NCBI GenBank assembly: GCA_947627475.1
Contig: CANQWE010000009.1
Location: forward strand, 1-45,053
Length of the DNA stretch: 45,053 nucleotides
From: an uncultured Clostridia bacterium
GTDB taxonomy: Bacteria > Bacillota > Clostridia > Oscillospirales > CAG-272
Direction of reading: 5' to 3'
The translations under genes and the position numbers were made by a program. The notes under the pieces are model-generated. The model made no database searches. It saw nothing but the letters and a program-made list of their open reading frames with translations, and was not told the origin of the DNA. How positions within the stretch are numbered: the stretch's first letter is position 1; the number at the start of each line of letters is the position of its first letter. This document shows, in pieces, positions 1-13,564 of this stretch.

Positions 1-108
1 CCAGACGCGGAAGAAGGGGACGTTTACAACATAGAAAAAGACAGCGCCCAGCGAGATGCCAGGCGCTGCCGTATGGAAGTTAAAATGCGTCGCTTGTTTG
101 AGAAGTAA
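1..108 (+). CDS. C-terminal fragment of a DUF3006-like protein (5' end outside window)
   Basis: Open frame from base 1 to TAA at 106-108: PDAEEGDVYNIEKDSAQRDARRCRMEVKMRRLFEK; 'EGDVYNIE...R...LF' resembles DUF3006 tails. Confidence 0.5.
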   Translation, partial: PDAEEGDVYNIEKDSAQRDARRCRMEVKMRRLFEK

Positions 109-113
109 TCATA

Positions 114-144
114 AAAGCAGGGCGAATTTTGCCCTGCTTTTTCT
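114..144. terminator. Rho-independent terminator, likely bidirectional
   Basis: aaagcagggcgaattttgccctgctttttct hairpin between convergent genes. Confidence 0.8.
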
Positions 145-1090
145 ATTCAAAATATGTTTCGATCACTTTGCTGCATTCCTTCGGCGAATACCGCCAGTAG
201 GACATATGCTGTGTCTTTTCTGTATCTACGTAATACTGCAGGGGCATTTTCTTTGTTGCAGTGTGACTGTCGATCAGCACCAGCTTGATTTTCATCCGTT
301 CCGGGATAATGTTTTTTATGTATACGGAGCAGCAGTCTCCGGGGGACACGTTCTCCCGCAGTTCTGCCAATCCAGCAAGGTTGGGAGATAGCTCCACGAA
401 AATTCCATAGTCTTCAATGCTGCGTACAATCCCGGACACCGTGCTGCACGGGGAAAACGCCGCGGCGTTTTCTTCCCAAGTGCCCAGCAGCTCCCGCAGA
501 GTCATGTAGATGCGTCCGGTTTCCCGATCGATGCTTTTTACAACAGACAGGATTTTTTGTCCCGCATACAACCGATCAGACGGATGAAAAATCCGGGAAA
601 CGGAGATACAATCCACGCAGATCAGGGATACGATCCCGCAGCCAATATCTACAAACGCGCCGAAGGGATCCAGATGAGTGACTGCCGCGGGAATAATGTC
701 GCCGGGGGTCAGGTTTTTGATAAACTGCTGACTGCATTCCTCTTGGGCTGCCCGCCTGGACAGAATAGCTGTCGGTTTTCCACGGGTGTCTTGGATTTTC
801 AGGACCTTGAAACATACAGGCTTGCCTACCCGGGTGATCACAGCGATGTCCTTCCCCCCCTGGGGAGAATACAGCGCCTCTTCCTTTGGGATGATCCCTT
901 TGGCAAAGCCCAGGTCTACGTGCAGACTCATATCCGTACAGTCGCAGACGGTGGCTACTGCCTCCAGAATCCGTCCCTGGCGCATAGCCCGTTCCAGCAT
1001 CCGCAGGGAAGAGGTGTACAGGATATTGGCGTCCGTGTCGATCAGCGAGCCCTCGGGGAGATAAAGATTTTCGTGTTTTTGCCGTTCCAT
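143..1090 (-). CDS. S1 RNA-binding domain protein (ribosomal protein S1-like)
   Basis: Repeated S1 motifs (GDIIPAAVTHLDPFGAFVDIGCGIVSLI; SGIVRSIEDYGIFVELSPNLAGLAEL). Start MERQKHENL at 1090 has an AAAGGAAA SD; the ORF extends to 1132. Confidence 0.85.
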   Translation of the reverse strand: MERQKHENLYLPEGSLIDTDANILYTSSLRMLERAMRQGRILEAVATVCDCTDMSLHVDLGFAKGIIPKEEALYSPQGGKDIAVITRVGKPVCFKVLKIQDTRGKPTAILSRRAAQEECSQQFIKNLTPGDIIPAAVTHLDPFGAFVDIGCGIVSLICVDCISVSRIFHPSDRLYAGQKILSVVKSIDRETGRIYMTLRELLGTWEENAAAFSPCSTVSGIVRSIEDYGIFVELSPNLAGLAELRENVSPGDCCSVYIKNIIPERMKIKLVLIDSHTATKKMPLQYYVDTEKTQHMSYWRYSPKECSKVIETYFE

Positions 1091-1192
1091 ATTGTTTTCC
1101 TTTCCGTTTTCTATATCGCTTGTACGATACATTTTATGAAGAGGTTTTGGGAATTATAACCGTATATAAAACAAAGGGTTTGGAGATCTGCA

Positions 1193-2062
1193 ATGAAACT
1201 GAAAAAAGAAACGCTTCTCCCGCGTCTGCGGGATTTTGCCATGGAAACGGCGATACTGCTGTTGGGCAGTGTAATGTTTGGCCTTTCAGTCAATCTTTTT
1301 ATCGAACCGGGCCAGATCACCATGAGTGGATTTACCGGCATTTCTACTACGATCAACCATTTTTTTGGCACCCCCATCGGGATTATGATGATCTTTTTAA
1401 ACATGCCGCTATTGTTCTTGGAATGGAGGCGGGCCGGCGGCGCCGGCGTGCTTCGCACAGGGATCGGAATTTTGTTTACCTCTGTTGCGGTGGACGGCCT
1501 CTCTTTCATCCGCTCCGATTTTACCGATCCTCTTTTGTGCGCGGTGTTTGGCGGACTGATAATGGGGGCCGGAGGCGGTCTGCTGCTGACCCGGGGATAT
1601 ACTACCGGGGGATCGGATTTGTGCGCCTTTCTTCTGACCCGCAAGTTTCGCAGACTGACTACCGGGCGGGCGATTCTTTTAATTGATGTAGTGATCGTGG
1701 TAGGATCCTCCGCCCTTATGCTCCGTTGGACGGGGCTGCTCTATTCCTTTGTAGCGGTCTGGTGCTATACTACTGCCTTTGACCGGGTGCTGGAAGGCTT
1801 TGGCGGTGCAAAGCTGGTCATGATCATATCGGATAAATATGAGGAGATTGCCCGGCAGGTATCAGAGCAGATGCACCGGGGCGTAACGCTGCTGTACGGC
1901 GCCGGATGGTATACCGGGACACAGCGAAACATACTGCTGTGTGTGATCAAACGCAGCGAGCAGTATGCCCTGACGAATTTGGCCCGCCGGGCAGATCCCA
2001 GGTCGTTTGTAATTCTTTCCAATGCATCGGAGGTGCTGGGAGAGGGGTTTGAGGAAGACTGA
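1193..2062 (+). CDS. YitT family membrane protein (DUF161/DUF2179)
   Basis: GSVMFGLSVNLFIEPGQITMSGFTGISTTINHFFGTPIGIMMIFLNMPLLF and C-terminal DUF2179-like region. Confidence 0.9.
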   Translation: MKLKKETLLPRLRDFAMETAILLLGSVMFGLSVNLFIEPGQITMSGFTGISTTINHFFGTPIGIMMIFLNMPLLFLEWRRAGGAGVLRTGIGILFTSVAVDGLSFIRSDFTDPLLCAVFGGLIMGAGGGLLLTRGYTTGGSDLCAFLLTRKFRRLTTGRAILLIDVVIVVGSSALMLRWTGLLYSFVAVWCYTTAFDRVLEGFGGAKLVMIISDKYEEIARQVSEQMHRGVTLLYGAGWYTGTQRNILLCVIKRSEQYALTNLARRADPRSFVILSNASEVLGEGFEED

Positions 2063-2151
2063 GGAAAATGCAGGCATGTTCTTGAAAACAGAAGGATTAT
2101 GCTGTATACTATAATAGAATCTTTGATAAAACCCGAAAGGATTGATATACA

Positions 2152-3348
2152 ATGGAATACTACTTCTCAGACAAACTTGGAAAACTGAAGCCTTCTGCGA
2201 TCCGGGAAATTTTCAAAAGCCTGTCCGACCCCAATATCATCAGCTTTGCGGCGGGAAATCCCTCTCCCCTCTCTTTTCCTGTTTCGGATATGGCGCAGAT
2301 TTCTGCGGACATTTTTGCCTCAGCTCCTGTAGAGGCGCTGCAGTATAGTGTAACGGAAGGATATCCGCCTTTGCGCAGCGCGGTGGAGGCCCGTATGCGG
2401 GAGAAATTCTCCATTGGTAGAGAGGGCGATATGACCATCATCACCTCCGGCGGGCAGCAGGGAATTGAGCTGGCCTGTAAGGCCTTGTGCAACGAGGGGG
2501 ATGTGGTGATCTGTGAGGATCCCTCCTTTATCGGCGCCCTGAATGCATTTCGTTCCTGCGGTGCGAAAACGGTGGGTCTTCCCATCGAAGGGGATGGAAT
2601 CGATCCCGATAAGCTGGATGCCCTGCTGGAGCGTACACCGAATGCGAAGCTTGTGTATTTGATCCCCACATTCCAGAATCCCGGAGGAACCACCATGGGA
2701 CTGGAAAAGAGAAAGGCCGTGTATGAAATCTGCCGGCGGCGGGGTATTATGATTCTGGAGGACAACCCCTACGGTGAGCTGCGCTTTGACGGAGAAGACC
2801 TCCCCACCTTGAAAAGTATGGATACAGAGGGGATTGTGCTGTATTCCTCCTCCTTCTCCAAGATTCTTTCTGCCGGGATCCGCCTTGGGTATCTCTGCGG
2901 TCCGGAGCCGGTGGTGCAGAAAATGGTCGTGGCAAAGCAAAGCGAGGATGTACATACAAACATCTTCTTCCAGATGCTTACCTATCGGTATATGACAGAG
3001 CGGGATCTGGATGCGCACATCGACGGGATCAGAAAGCTGTATCGGGCAAAATGTGCATTGATGCTGGATACGCTGGATCAGCATATGCCCTCCTCCGTTA
3101 CCTACAGTCGTCCAGAGGGGGGATTGTTTATTTGGATGACGCTGCCCGATTCCGTTGATATGATGACCTATGTGCGCGCCGCCCTGGAGCAGGGTGTAGC
3201 AGTGGTGCCCGGAAATACGTTTCTTTGCGATACGGAAGGATCCATCAATGCGGTGCGCTTGAATTATTCCACGCCTTCTGATGAAGAGATCGTGCGGGGC
3301 TGCGAAATCCTTGCTAAGGTTGCCAGAGAAATGCTGGAGAAACGGTAA
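2152..3348 (+). CDS. PLP-dependent aminotransferase (class I/II, 2-aminoadipate/MocR-aminotransferase-like)
   Basis: ITSGGQQGIELACKALCNEGD, EDNPYGELRF, YSSSFSKILSAGIRLGY (PLP Lys). Confidence 0.9.
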   Translation: MEYYFSDKLGKLKPSAIREIFKSLSDPNIISFAAGNPSPLSFPVSDMAQISADIFASAPVEALQYSVTEGYPPLRSAVEARMREKFSIGREGDMTIITSGGQQGIELACKALCNEGDVVICEDPSFIGALNAFRSCGAKTVGLPIEGDGIDPDKLDALLERTPNAKLVYLIPTFQNPGGTTMGLEKRKAVYEICRRRGIMILEDNPYGELRFDGEDLPTLKSMDTEGIVLYSSSFSKILSAGIRLGYLCGPEPVVQKMVVAKQSEDVHTNIFFQMLTYRYMTERDLDAHIDGIRKLYRAKCALMLDTLDQHMPSSVTYSRPEGGLFIWMTLPDSVDMMTYVRAALEQGVAVVPGNTFLCDTEGSINAVRLNYSTPSDEEIVRGCEILAKVAREMLEKR

Positions 3349-3388
3349 GGCAGACATACGTCTGCTATAAGGGAAAAGGAGGCTGCAT

Positions 3389-5232
<1,844 letters not shown>

Positions 5233-5244
5233 GGGGGTGCAGGA

Positions 5245-6603
5245 ATGCGAGAAATACCAGGGGCGTTTCTCTCCCGTATGCAGACGCTTTTGGGGGGAGA
5301 CTATCCGGATTTTCTTCAGGCGATGGAAAGTGCACCGGTGCGTGCCTTGCGGGAGAATCCGTTGAAATGTACTGCGCTTTCTGCACCTGCCGATATACAA
5401 ACAAAACCGCTGCCTTTTTCAGGCGGCGGCCTTATCTTCTTTTCTGATGCCATCGGCCGCCATCCTCTGCACCATGCCGGGGCCTTTTATGTGCAGGATC
5501 CCTCTGCCATCAGCACCGTCTGTGCAGCGTCCCATGTATTGTGTCCGGGCATGCGGATTCTGGACCTGTGTGCGGCGCCTGGTGGGAAAAGCACCCAGCT
5601 GGCAGGAATCCTACATGGAACGGGAATGCTTATAGCCAATGAAATTTCCAAGGAACGCTGCAGGATTCTGCGACAGAATATAGAGCGTATGGGTGTGCAG
5701 AATGCGGTGGTCACCTCAATGGACGCAGAAAAGATCTTGGCGTATTATCCCGGCTTTTTCGATTTCGTGCTGGTTGACGCTCCCTGCAGCGGGGAGGGGA
5801 TGTTTCGCAAATATCCCGAGGCGGTGGCCCAGTGGAGCGAAGAAAACGTGACCATGTGCGCCGCCCGGCAGAAGAAAATTTTAGCAGATGCAGCGGGAAC
5901 TGTGGCAGGCGGCGGTTATTTGCTGTATTCCACCTGTACCTTTTCTCTGGAAGAAAATGAGCAGGTGATCGAATGGTTTTTAGAAAAATATCCGGAGTTT
6001 ACCATAGTACCTGTAGCTTCGGATATAGCTGCTGTAACAGCAGACGGGATCTCTGTGGGAAGACGGGACTTGTCTGCGGCAAGACGGTTTTATCCCCACC
6101 TGGCGCCTGGAGAAGGCCAGTTTCTGTGCCTGATGCAACGCAGCGGCGCGCTGCGGGGCACCGTGCAGTTCCGGGATGTGCTGCGGCCGCTGTCCGGGGA
6201 GGAAGAGGCGGTGGCGCGGGCATTTTTTTTGGATGCCTTTGGATATGTGCCCAGGCGTATGGCCGGCTTGCGGGACGAGATCGTTTTGCTTTCTGATGCA
6301 TTGGAGGAATGTCCGCCGGGGGCATTTTGCTGTGGCGTGCCGGCTGGCAGCGTGATGAAGGAAAGGTTAATTCCACACCATCATCTGTTCAGCGCCTATG
6401 GCGCCAGCTTCCGCCGCAAAGTAGACGTGCCTTCTGCTTCTTCCCAGTGCAGTGCGTATTTGCGTGGGGAAGGATTTGTATGGGATGCTGACGTAGATAA
6501 CGGCTGGTGTGCCGTACATATTGACGGGATCCCCTGCGGTGGGGGGAAAATCGTAAACGGATATGTGAAAAATCATTATCCTAAGGGACTGCGGGAAAAA
6601 TAA
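5245..6603 (+). CDS. rsmF: NOL1/NOP2/Sun family rRNA m5C methyltransferase (RsmF-like)
   Basis: ILDLCAAPGGKSTQLA, VLVDAPCSGEGMFRK, LLYSTCTFSLEENE, RsmF-type C-terminal PUA-like tail. Confidence 0.88.
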   Translation: MREIPGAFLSRMQTLLGGDYPDFLQAMESAPVRALRENPLKCTALSAPADIQTKPLPFSGGGLIFFSDAIGRHPLHHAGAFYVQDPSAISTVCAASHVLCPGMRILDLCAAPGGKSTQLAGILHGTGMLIANEISKERCRILRQNIERMGVQNAVVTSMDAEKILAYYPGFFDFVLVDAPCSGEGMFRKYPEAVAQWSEENVTMCAARQKKILADAAGTVAGGGYLLYSTCTFSLEENEQVIEWFLEKYPEFTIVPVASDIAAVTADGISVGRRDLSAARRFYPHLAPGEGQFLCLMQRSGALRGTVQFRDVLRPLSGEEEAVARAFFLDAFGYVPRRMAGLRDEIVLLSDALEECPPGAFCCGVPAGSVMKERLIPHHHLFSAYGASFRRKVDVPSASSQCSAYLRGEGFVWDADVDNGWCAVHIDGIPCGGGKIVNGYVKNHYPKGLREK

Positions 6604-6619
6604 AGGGAACAGATTGGCT

Positions 6620-7201
6620 ATGGACGAAAAGGCAAAACGGGATGCCGGTGTTTTGTATGCTGCCGATGATACTTTGTTGCAGGAACTGCTTGCATGTAAG
6701 GATTTGTGTCACCAATATAATCAGCTTCTGCCCTCAGCGCTTTCGCACAAAAAGGAGCTGATGGAGAAGATCTTGGGCAGGATCAAGGGTTCTTTTTTGA
6801 TACAGGCGCCCTTCTGGTGTGACTATGGCTACAATATAGAAATCGGGGATAATTTCTACGCGAACCACGGTTGTGTGATTCTGGACACAGCAAAGGTACG
6901 GTTTGGGGACAACATATTTATTGGTCCGGACTGCGGCTTTTATACGGCTGGTCATCCGATCGACGCGCTACGGCGACGCCAGGGGCTGGAATATGCTCAT
7001 CCGATTTTTGTGGGAGACGATGTTTGGTTTGGCGGCGGCGTACGCGTGATGCCAGGGGTGACGATTGGCAGCGGTGTGGTGATCGGGTCGGGCAGCATTG
7101 TGACGAGGGATATACCAGACGGGGTGATTGCAGCGGGAAATCCCTGCCGGGTTCTTCGCCCGATTACGGAAGCAGATGAAAAAACACTGTATCAATTTTG
7201 A
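6620..7201 (+). CDS. Sugar O-acetyltransferase (maltose/galactoside acetyltransferase, LbH)
   Basis: PFWCDYGYNIEIGDNFYANHGCVILDTAKVRFGDNIFIGPDCGFYTAGHP; hexapeptide repeats. ATG at 6620 preferred over TTG at 6614. Confidence 0.9.
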   Translation: MDEKAKRDAGVLYAADDTLLQELLACKDLCHQYNQLLPSALSHKKELMEKILGRIKGSFLIQAPFWCDYGYNIEIGDNFYANHGCVILDTAKVRFGDNIFIGPDCGFYTAGHPIDALRRRQGLEYAHPIFVGDDVWFGGGVRVMPGVTIGSGVVIGSGSIVTRDIPDGVIAAGNPCRVLRPITEADEKTLYQF

Positions 7202-7206
7202 AAGGA

Positions 7207-7239
7207 AAAAAGTCTCCGGCATCGTCGGAGACTTTTTGT
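7207..7239. terminator. Intrinsic terminator
   Basis: aaaaagtctccggcatcgtcggagacttttt hairpin plus T-run. Confidence 0.8.
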
Positions 7240-7296
7240 TTCCTTTTTCAACAACACCTGTCAGCAACAGAGAAAAGGCAGGATATATGAGATGAT

Positions 7297-8079
7297 CTAT
7301 TTGGATAGGACGTTTACGCCTGCCGCATCAAAACGGGACTTTACCGTCTCTGTTAGATAGGGCTGCACATCGTAATAATCGTCCCGGGCACACCAGATAC
7401 GCAGCCGGTATTTTGCATAGACCGGGTTGCTGCCCAGCATATCTGCCTGGGGAGCTGGATCCTTCAGTACCATTGTACTGGATGCGGCCGCCTCCAGCAG
7501 AAGAGACTTGACTGTATTTGTATCGGCTCCATAAGCTGCCCGAAATTCCAGATCCAGCCGCCGCACTTTTTCTATGGAATAATTGACTACAGTGCTGCTG
7601 GTGAGCACACTGTTCGGTATAATGATCCGTACACCGTCTGCAGTGACCAGGCTTGTGTGAAAAATCCCGATGGAGTTCACTGTGCCGCTGCTGGATCCGC
7701 AGTCGATGTAGTCTCCTACGGAAAATGGGCGGAAGACCAGAATCATGATCCCGCCGGCAATGTTGGATAGCCCTCCCTGGAGTGCCAGACCTACGGCAAC
7801 GCCGGCGCTGCCCAGTACAGTGATCATAGAGGCCATAGGTACGCCAAGATATGCTGCTACCGTGATGATCAGTACGACTTTCAAGGCAATGTTGACGAAG
7901 CTTACCAAAAAACTTTTGACAGACGGATCTGTATGCCGAATCTTTTTGGGATTCTTGATTTTTTTTGTGATCCATTTAATCAGCTTAAAGCCAGCCACCA
8001 AAATGATCAGAGAAATGAGAATTTTCACCCCGGCGTTTAGTGCAAAATCGGTAACGGCATCAATCATTTTTTCCAGCAT
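7297..8079 (-). CDS. Small-conductance mechanosensitive channel (MscS family)
   Basis: VLGSAGVAVGLALQGGLSNIAGGIMILVFRPFSVGDYI. Start MLEKMIDAV at 8079; upstream in-frame extension is less plausible. Confidence 0.9.
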   Translation of the reverse strand: MLEKMIDAVTDFALNAGVKILISLIILVAGFKLIKWITKKIKNPKKIRHTDPSVKSFLVSFVNIALKVVLIITVAAYLGVPMASMITVLGSAGVAVGLALQGGLSNIAGGIMILVFRPFSVGDYIDCGSSSGTVNSIGIFHTSLVTADGVRIIIPNSVLTSSTVVNYSIEKVRRLDLEFRAAYGADTNTVKSLLLEAAASSTMVLKDPAPQADMLGSNPVYAKYRLRIWCARDDYYDVQPYLTETVKSRFDAAGVNVLSK

Positions 8080-8250
8080 AGTGTCCTCCGCACATTTTTT
8101 ATATAATGTAACCTTACTATAGCACGATAAAGCAGAAAAAACAAGAACGGAAGTTCCCTTCCGGTAAGGAATAATAAGCGTCTGTACAGGTATCATATTG
8201 CTTTTTTCAACAAATTATGTTATAATTATAGAAACGCAGTATATAATGGA

Positions 8251-8988
8251 GTGCCTATGGAAAAAAATAAAAAGATTATTCTTTCCGTATCCATTGCCGC
8301 AGGCGTGTTGGTATTGGGACTGATTCTTTTTACTGTATATAGCATCACAGCTCCCCATAAGGAAGATATGGAGACGACTGCAGAGCAAACTACACAGCCG
8401 GATACAGATGCCGATACGACTGCCAGCTCCCCTGTCGTCACTACCGGGGCGGAGACACAGCCGCCTTCCCCGGAAAGCAGTGACACCCCACAGACAACCA
8501 ATGCAGGCACAGACGGTTCCTTTCAAAGTGTAAATGAACAGGTGACGGCAAAAAATCAGGTTAATCTGCGCAGCAGCATGGATCAGGGAAATGACGGGAA
8601 TGTAGTCCATTGTCTTGTAAATGGAGAGGTAGTACAGAGAACTGGTATTGGAAGCAACGGCTGGTCACAGGTGGTGTACAACGGACAGACGCTGTACTGC
8701 GTCAGCAGTTATCTGACAACAGATCTCAGTTATGTTCCCCCTGCAGAAGAAACAGATTTGTTTAAAACCAAATTTGCGCCGGTAAATGAAAAGGTAACTG
8801 CCAAGGAAGTAACAAATCTGCGGGATATTCCAAGTGTTTTGGAGCCTTCTCAAGTGGTGGTGCAGCTCAATCATGGAGATGTGGCTGTGCGCACAGGTAT
8901 TGCAAACGAAGGCTGGTCCAGGGTGGAATATAACGGACAGGTTTTATACTGTATCAGCAGTTATCTGGAGCTTGTTGGGGAATCGTAA
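8251..8988 (+). CDS. Membrane-anchored protein with two SH3b-like domains
   Basis: N-terminal TM, T/P-rich linker, two copies of VNEQVTAKNQVNLRSS...NGWSQVVYNGQTLYCVSSYL. Start GTG 8251 or ATG 8257. Confidence 0.8.
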   Translation: MPMEKNKKIILSVSIAAGVLVLGLILFTVYSITAPHKEDMETTAEQTTQPDTDADTTASSPVVTTGAETQPPSPESSDTPQTTNAGTDGSFQSVNEQVTAKNQVNLRSSMDQGNDGNVVHCLVNGEVVQRTGIGSNGWSQVVYNGQTLYCVSSYLTTDLSYVPPAEETDLFKTKFAPVNEKVTAKEVTNLRDIPSVLEPSQVVVQLNHGDVAVRTGIANEGWSRVEYNGQVLYCISSYLELVGES

Positions 8989-9019
8989 AAAAGAAGGGGG
9001 AGGCCCCCTTCTTTTTTTA
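8987..9019. terminator. Bidirectional intrinsic terminator
   Basis: aaaaaagaagggggaggcccccttcttttttta between convergent genes. Confidence 0.85.
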
Positions 9020-9029
9020 TATTTTACAT

Positions 9030-9440
9030 TTACTGCTCGGAAATTCCTTTTACACGTAGCCGTGCAATGGCGCGTGCCAGCGTTGTCTGGGCAGTATGAT
9101 ATTCCCGGAGGCTTTGCCTTTGTAGCAGTGCCTCTTTTGCAGCGTCGGCCGCATTCCTTGCCCGGTTGGCGTCGATATCCTCCGGCCGTTCTGCCGAATC
9201 TACCAGCAAAAGTACTTCGTTGTTCTCGATTTTTACCAGACCCGACGATACGGCTGCGATCTGAACAGCCCCTCCCGGCATTCGATAGGTCATAATCCCG
9301 GGAACGATAGCACTGATTGTGTTGCTATGTCCTGCCAGGATACCATATTGCCCCTGGGGGGTGGGCACGATCAGCGACTCGCATTTTCCGCTGTAAAAGG
9401 CGTGGGAGGCAGCCAGAATGTTCACCTGAAAGGTTTTCAT
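9030..9440 (-). CDS. atpC: F1Fo ATP synthase epsilon subunit
   Basis: MKTFQVNILAASHAFYSGKCESLIVPTPQGQYGILAGHSN, last gene of atp operon. Start ATG at 9440. Confidence 0.9.
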   Translation of the reverse strand: MKTFQVNILAASHAFYSGKCESLIVPTPQGQYGILAGHSNTISAIVPGIMTYRMPGGAVQIAAVSSGLVKIENNEVLLLVDSAERPEDIDANRARNAADAAKEALLQRQSLREYHTAQTTLARAIARLRVKGISEQ

Positions 9441-9444
9441 AGTA

Positions 9445-10860
<1,416 letters not shown>

Positions 10861-11760
10861 TCATTGCCTTTTTTGTATTTTCCTTTTTTGTGCTTTTGCG
10901 CCGGAGGAAATCTCCGTGATCTCTTGCGTAATAGCAGCCTGTCTTAAACGGTTATACTGCAGGGACAAATCGGCAAGGATTTTTTCTGCGTTTTGATTGG
11001 CCGCGTTCATTGCCGACATTCTCGCGCTCTGCTCACTGCAAAAGCTGTCCACAAGAGCACTGTAAATATATCCCGCCACATAGCTTGGTATGATATTATC
11101 CAGCACTTCCCCTACGGAAGGCGTAAATTCAAAAGGAACTTTAACCGCTTTTTCCGTCTGATTGGATGCAAAAACCTTTCTGTGGAACGGCAGAAGCCGT
11201 TCCGACTTTGCCTCCTCATACATACTGTTTTTTATATCGGTATAAAGAACAAATATTTTTTCAACTTTTTGACAATCAAACAGTTCCAAGAGTATTTCAC
11301 AGATTTCCCTGGCACGGTGCATTGTAGGATTTTGGGCGGTATACAGGAAGCTGCGCTCCACCGGAATTTGGTGGCGTGCAAAATACTGTCTGCCGTATTC
11401 GCCCACAACAAACAGCTTCGTATGCGGATGTTCGTTAAGCATACGCTCCGCTTCCTTAATCACGTTTTGATTGTACATGCCTGCCAGGCCCTTATCTGCA
11501 GTAATAACCAGACAGGCATAAGTGCCGTCCAGCGCCGGCATACCGTCCTCCGGATAAAAATAGCGGCTTTGCACGTCCTTTACTGTTCGGAATATTCGCT
11601 TGATCTCCCCTTTGATCGCGTCAAAATACGGTCTTGTTTGGTCCAATTCGGCTTTTGCCTTACGCATTTTTGTAGATGCGATCAGATACATGGCGTTTGT
11701 AATTTTTTGGGTGTCCCGGACGCTTTTGATACGGCTTTTGATCTCTTTCGTGTTTGCCAT
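10861..11760 (-). CDS. atpG: F1Fo ATP synthase gamma subunit
   Basis: MANTKEIKSRIKSVRDTQKITNAMYLIASTKMRKAK. Confidence 0.95.
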   Translation of the reverse strand: MANTKEIKSRIKSVRDTQKITNAMYLIASTKMRKAKAELDQTRPYFDAIKGEIKRIFRTVKDVQSRYFYPEDGMPALDGTYACLVITADKGLAGMYNQNVIKEAERMLNEHPHTKLFVVGEYGRQYFARHQIPVERSFLYTAQNPTMHRAREICEILLELFDCQKVEKIFVLYTDIKNSMYEEAKSERLLPFHRKVFASNQTEKAVKVPFEFTPSVGEVLDNIIPSYVAGYIYSALVDSFCSEQSARMSAMNAANQNAEKILADLSLQYNRLRQAAITQEITEISSGAKAQKRKIQKRQ

Positions 11761-11772
11761 AGACACACCGCC

Positions 11773-13560
11773 TTACTGTGCTTTATCCGTCTGTTTGAAA
11801 AAACATCGCGCATAATCCAGAATCGTTTGTCTGTCCTCGTCGGACAGCTGCCCGGTGCAGTCGATTTTCGTGCAAAGATCTGTGAGATCGTCCCTTACGG
11901 CTGCAAGCAGACCGCGACTGCACTCGGGAATTTTTGGGGCAGGAATATCAACAAAAACATGACCCAATGCGGCAACCAGCAAAATCACCTGTTCATGCTG
12001 TGCATACGGATGATACTGCTCCTGACAGAGCAGACGCATCAGGCCCTGACCGTAGCGCAGCTGCCGCTTAGTAGCGTCGTCCAGATCGCTGGAAAACTGC
12101 ATAAATACTTCCATTTCCCGATACTGGGCAAGGTCGAGGCGGATAGCCCCGGTCGCCTTTTTCATTGCTTTTGTCTGTGCTGCGCCGCCTACTCGGGAAA
12201 CAGACAACCCCACATTTACAGCCGGACGCTGTCCTGCGTGAAACAAATCGCTTTCCAGAAAAATCTGTCCGTCGGTAATGGATATGATATTGGTCGGAAT
12301 ATAGGCGGACACATCCCCTGCCTGGGTTTCTACAATCGGCAGCGCCGTCATGCTGCCGCCGCCCAACGCATCCGAAAGATGCGCCGAACGCTCCAGAAGC
12401 CGGGAATGCAGATAAAATACATCGCCGGGATAAGCTTCACGGCCCGGAGAACGTTCCAGCAGAAGGCTGAGGGTTCGGTATGCAATGGCATGCTTGGACA
12501 GATCGTCATAAACGATCAGCACATCTTTTCCCATGTGCATAAAATATTCGCCCATGGCGCAGCCGGCGTATGGCGCAATGTACTGTAGCGTAGCAGAGTC
12601 GCTTGCCGGTGCATTGATAATAATGGAATATTCCATTGCATCCCGGCGCCGCAGTGTTTCTGCAAGCTGTGCTACAGAGGATGCCTTCTGGCCGATAGCT
12701 ACATAGATACAAATCGTTTCTTTTCCCTTTTGATTGAGAATCGTGTCCAGCGCAATTGCGGTTTTACCGGTCTGCCGGTCGCCGATGATCAGCTCACGCT
12801 GACCGCGGCCGATGGGGAACATAGAGTCGATGGCAAGCAGCCCGGTTTCCATAGGCTCGCAAACCGGCTGCCGGTCAATTATCCCAGGCGCAGGATTTTC
12901 GATCGGATAGTAATCAGCCTCTTTGATCGGGCCTTTACCATCCACCGGATTTCCAAGCGCGTCTACTACACGTCCCAAAAAGTCTTCGCCCACCGGAATG
13001 CCGGCGACCTTTTTGGTACGGCACACCATGCTGCCTTCGACGATCTCGCTTTCATCTCCGAATATGATACATCCGATCTCCGTCTCTTTCAGATCCAGGA
13101 TCATGCCTTTTATGCCGCATGCAAACACCACCACCTCGCCGTATTCGGCCTTTTCCAGACCGCTTACGGTTGCGATACCGTCTCCCACCGTCAGCACTGC
13201 TCCCACTTCTTCTGCCAGGGGCACAGGTTCAAAGTCTGCAAGGGTTTGCTGGATCAGGGACATAACGTCCCCACGTCCCCGCATCGCCTGTTTAATTTGT
13301 TCCTTCAGCTGCCGGCTTTTTCCTGCGGCACTCCAGTCGTAGATTTTATCAGGACTCCATTTGGACCCGGGTATGGAAGGACCTGCTTCGATGCGAAAGC
13401 CGTTCCCGGCATTCGCATCCTCTTTCCAGATGATTTCTACGCTTTTGTGATACTGGTCCTCCAAAAAATTCTGGAGCCGCTTTTTCTGCTGATCTGTGGG
13501 CGCCTTGCGGCTGTAAAGGTATGCTTCGATCTCGATCTTTTTGGTTTCCTGATCTGCCAT
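11773..13560 (-). CDS. atpA: F1Fo ATP synthase alpha subunit with N-terminal delta(OSCP) C-terminal-domain-like extension
   Basis: Alpha core ([38 protein letters not shown]). First ~85 aa ([50 protein letters not shown]...[20 protein letters not shown]) read like AtpH C-terminal domain. ATG at 13560 with GGAGG SD. Confidence 0.92.
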   Translation of the reverse strand: MADQETKKIEIEAYLYSRKAPTDQQKKRLQNFLEDQYHKSVEIIWKEDANAGNGFRIEAGPSIPGSKWSPDKIYDWSAAGKSRQLKEQIKQAMRGRGDVMSLIQQTLADFEPVPLAEEVGAVLTVGDGIATVSGLEKAEYGEVVVFACGIKGMILDLKETEIGCIIFGDESEIVEGSMVCRTKKVAGIPVGEDFLGRVVDALGNPVDGKGPIKEADYYPIENPAPGIIDRQPVCEPMETGLLAIDSMFPIGRGQRELIIGDRQTGKTAIALDTILNQKGKETICIYVAIGQKASSVAQLAETLRRRDAMEYSIIINAPASDSATLQYIAPYAGCAMGEYFMHMGKDVLIVYDDLSKHAIAYRTLSLLLERSPGREAYPGDVFYLHSRLLERSAHLSDALGGGSMTALPIVETQAGDVSAYIPTNIISITDGQIFLESDLFHAGQRPAVNVGLSVSRVGGAAQTKAMKKATGAIRLDLAQYREMEVFMQFSSDLDDATKRQLRYGQGLMRLLCQEQYHPYAQHEQVILLVAALGHVFVDIPAPKIPECSRGLLAAVRDDLTDLCTKIDCTGQLSDEDRQTILDYARCFFKQTDKAQ

Positions 13561-13564
13561 CGGG

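Noticed and set aside
10993-12588. 531-aa plus-strand ORF antisense to atpG/atpA
   Set aside because: Shadow ORF opposite highly conserved alpha/gamma coding sequence; composition is not protein-family-like and there is no independent expression evidence.
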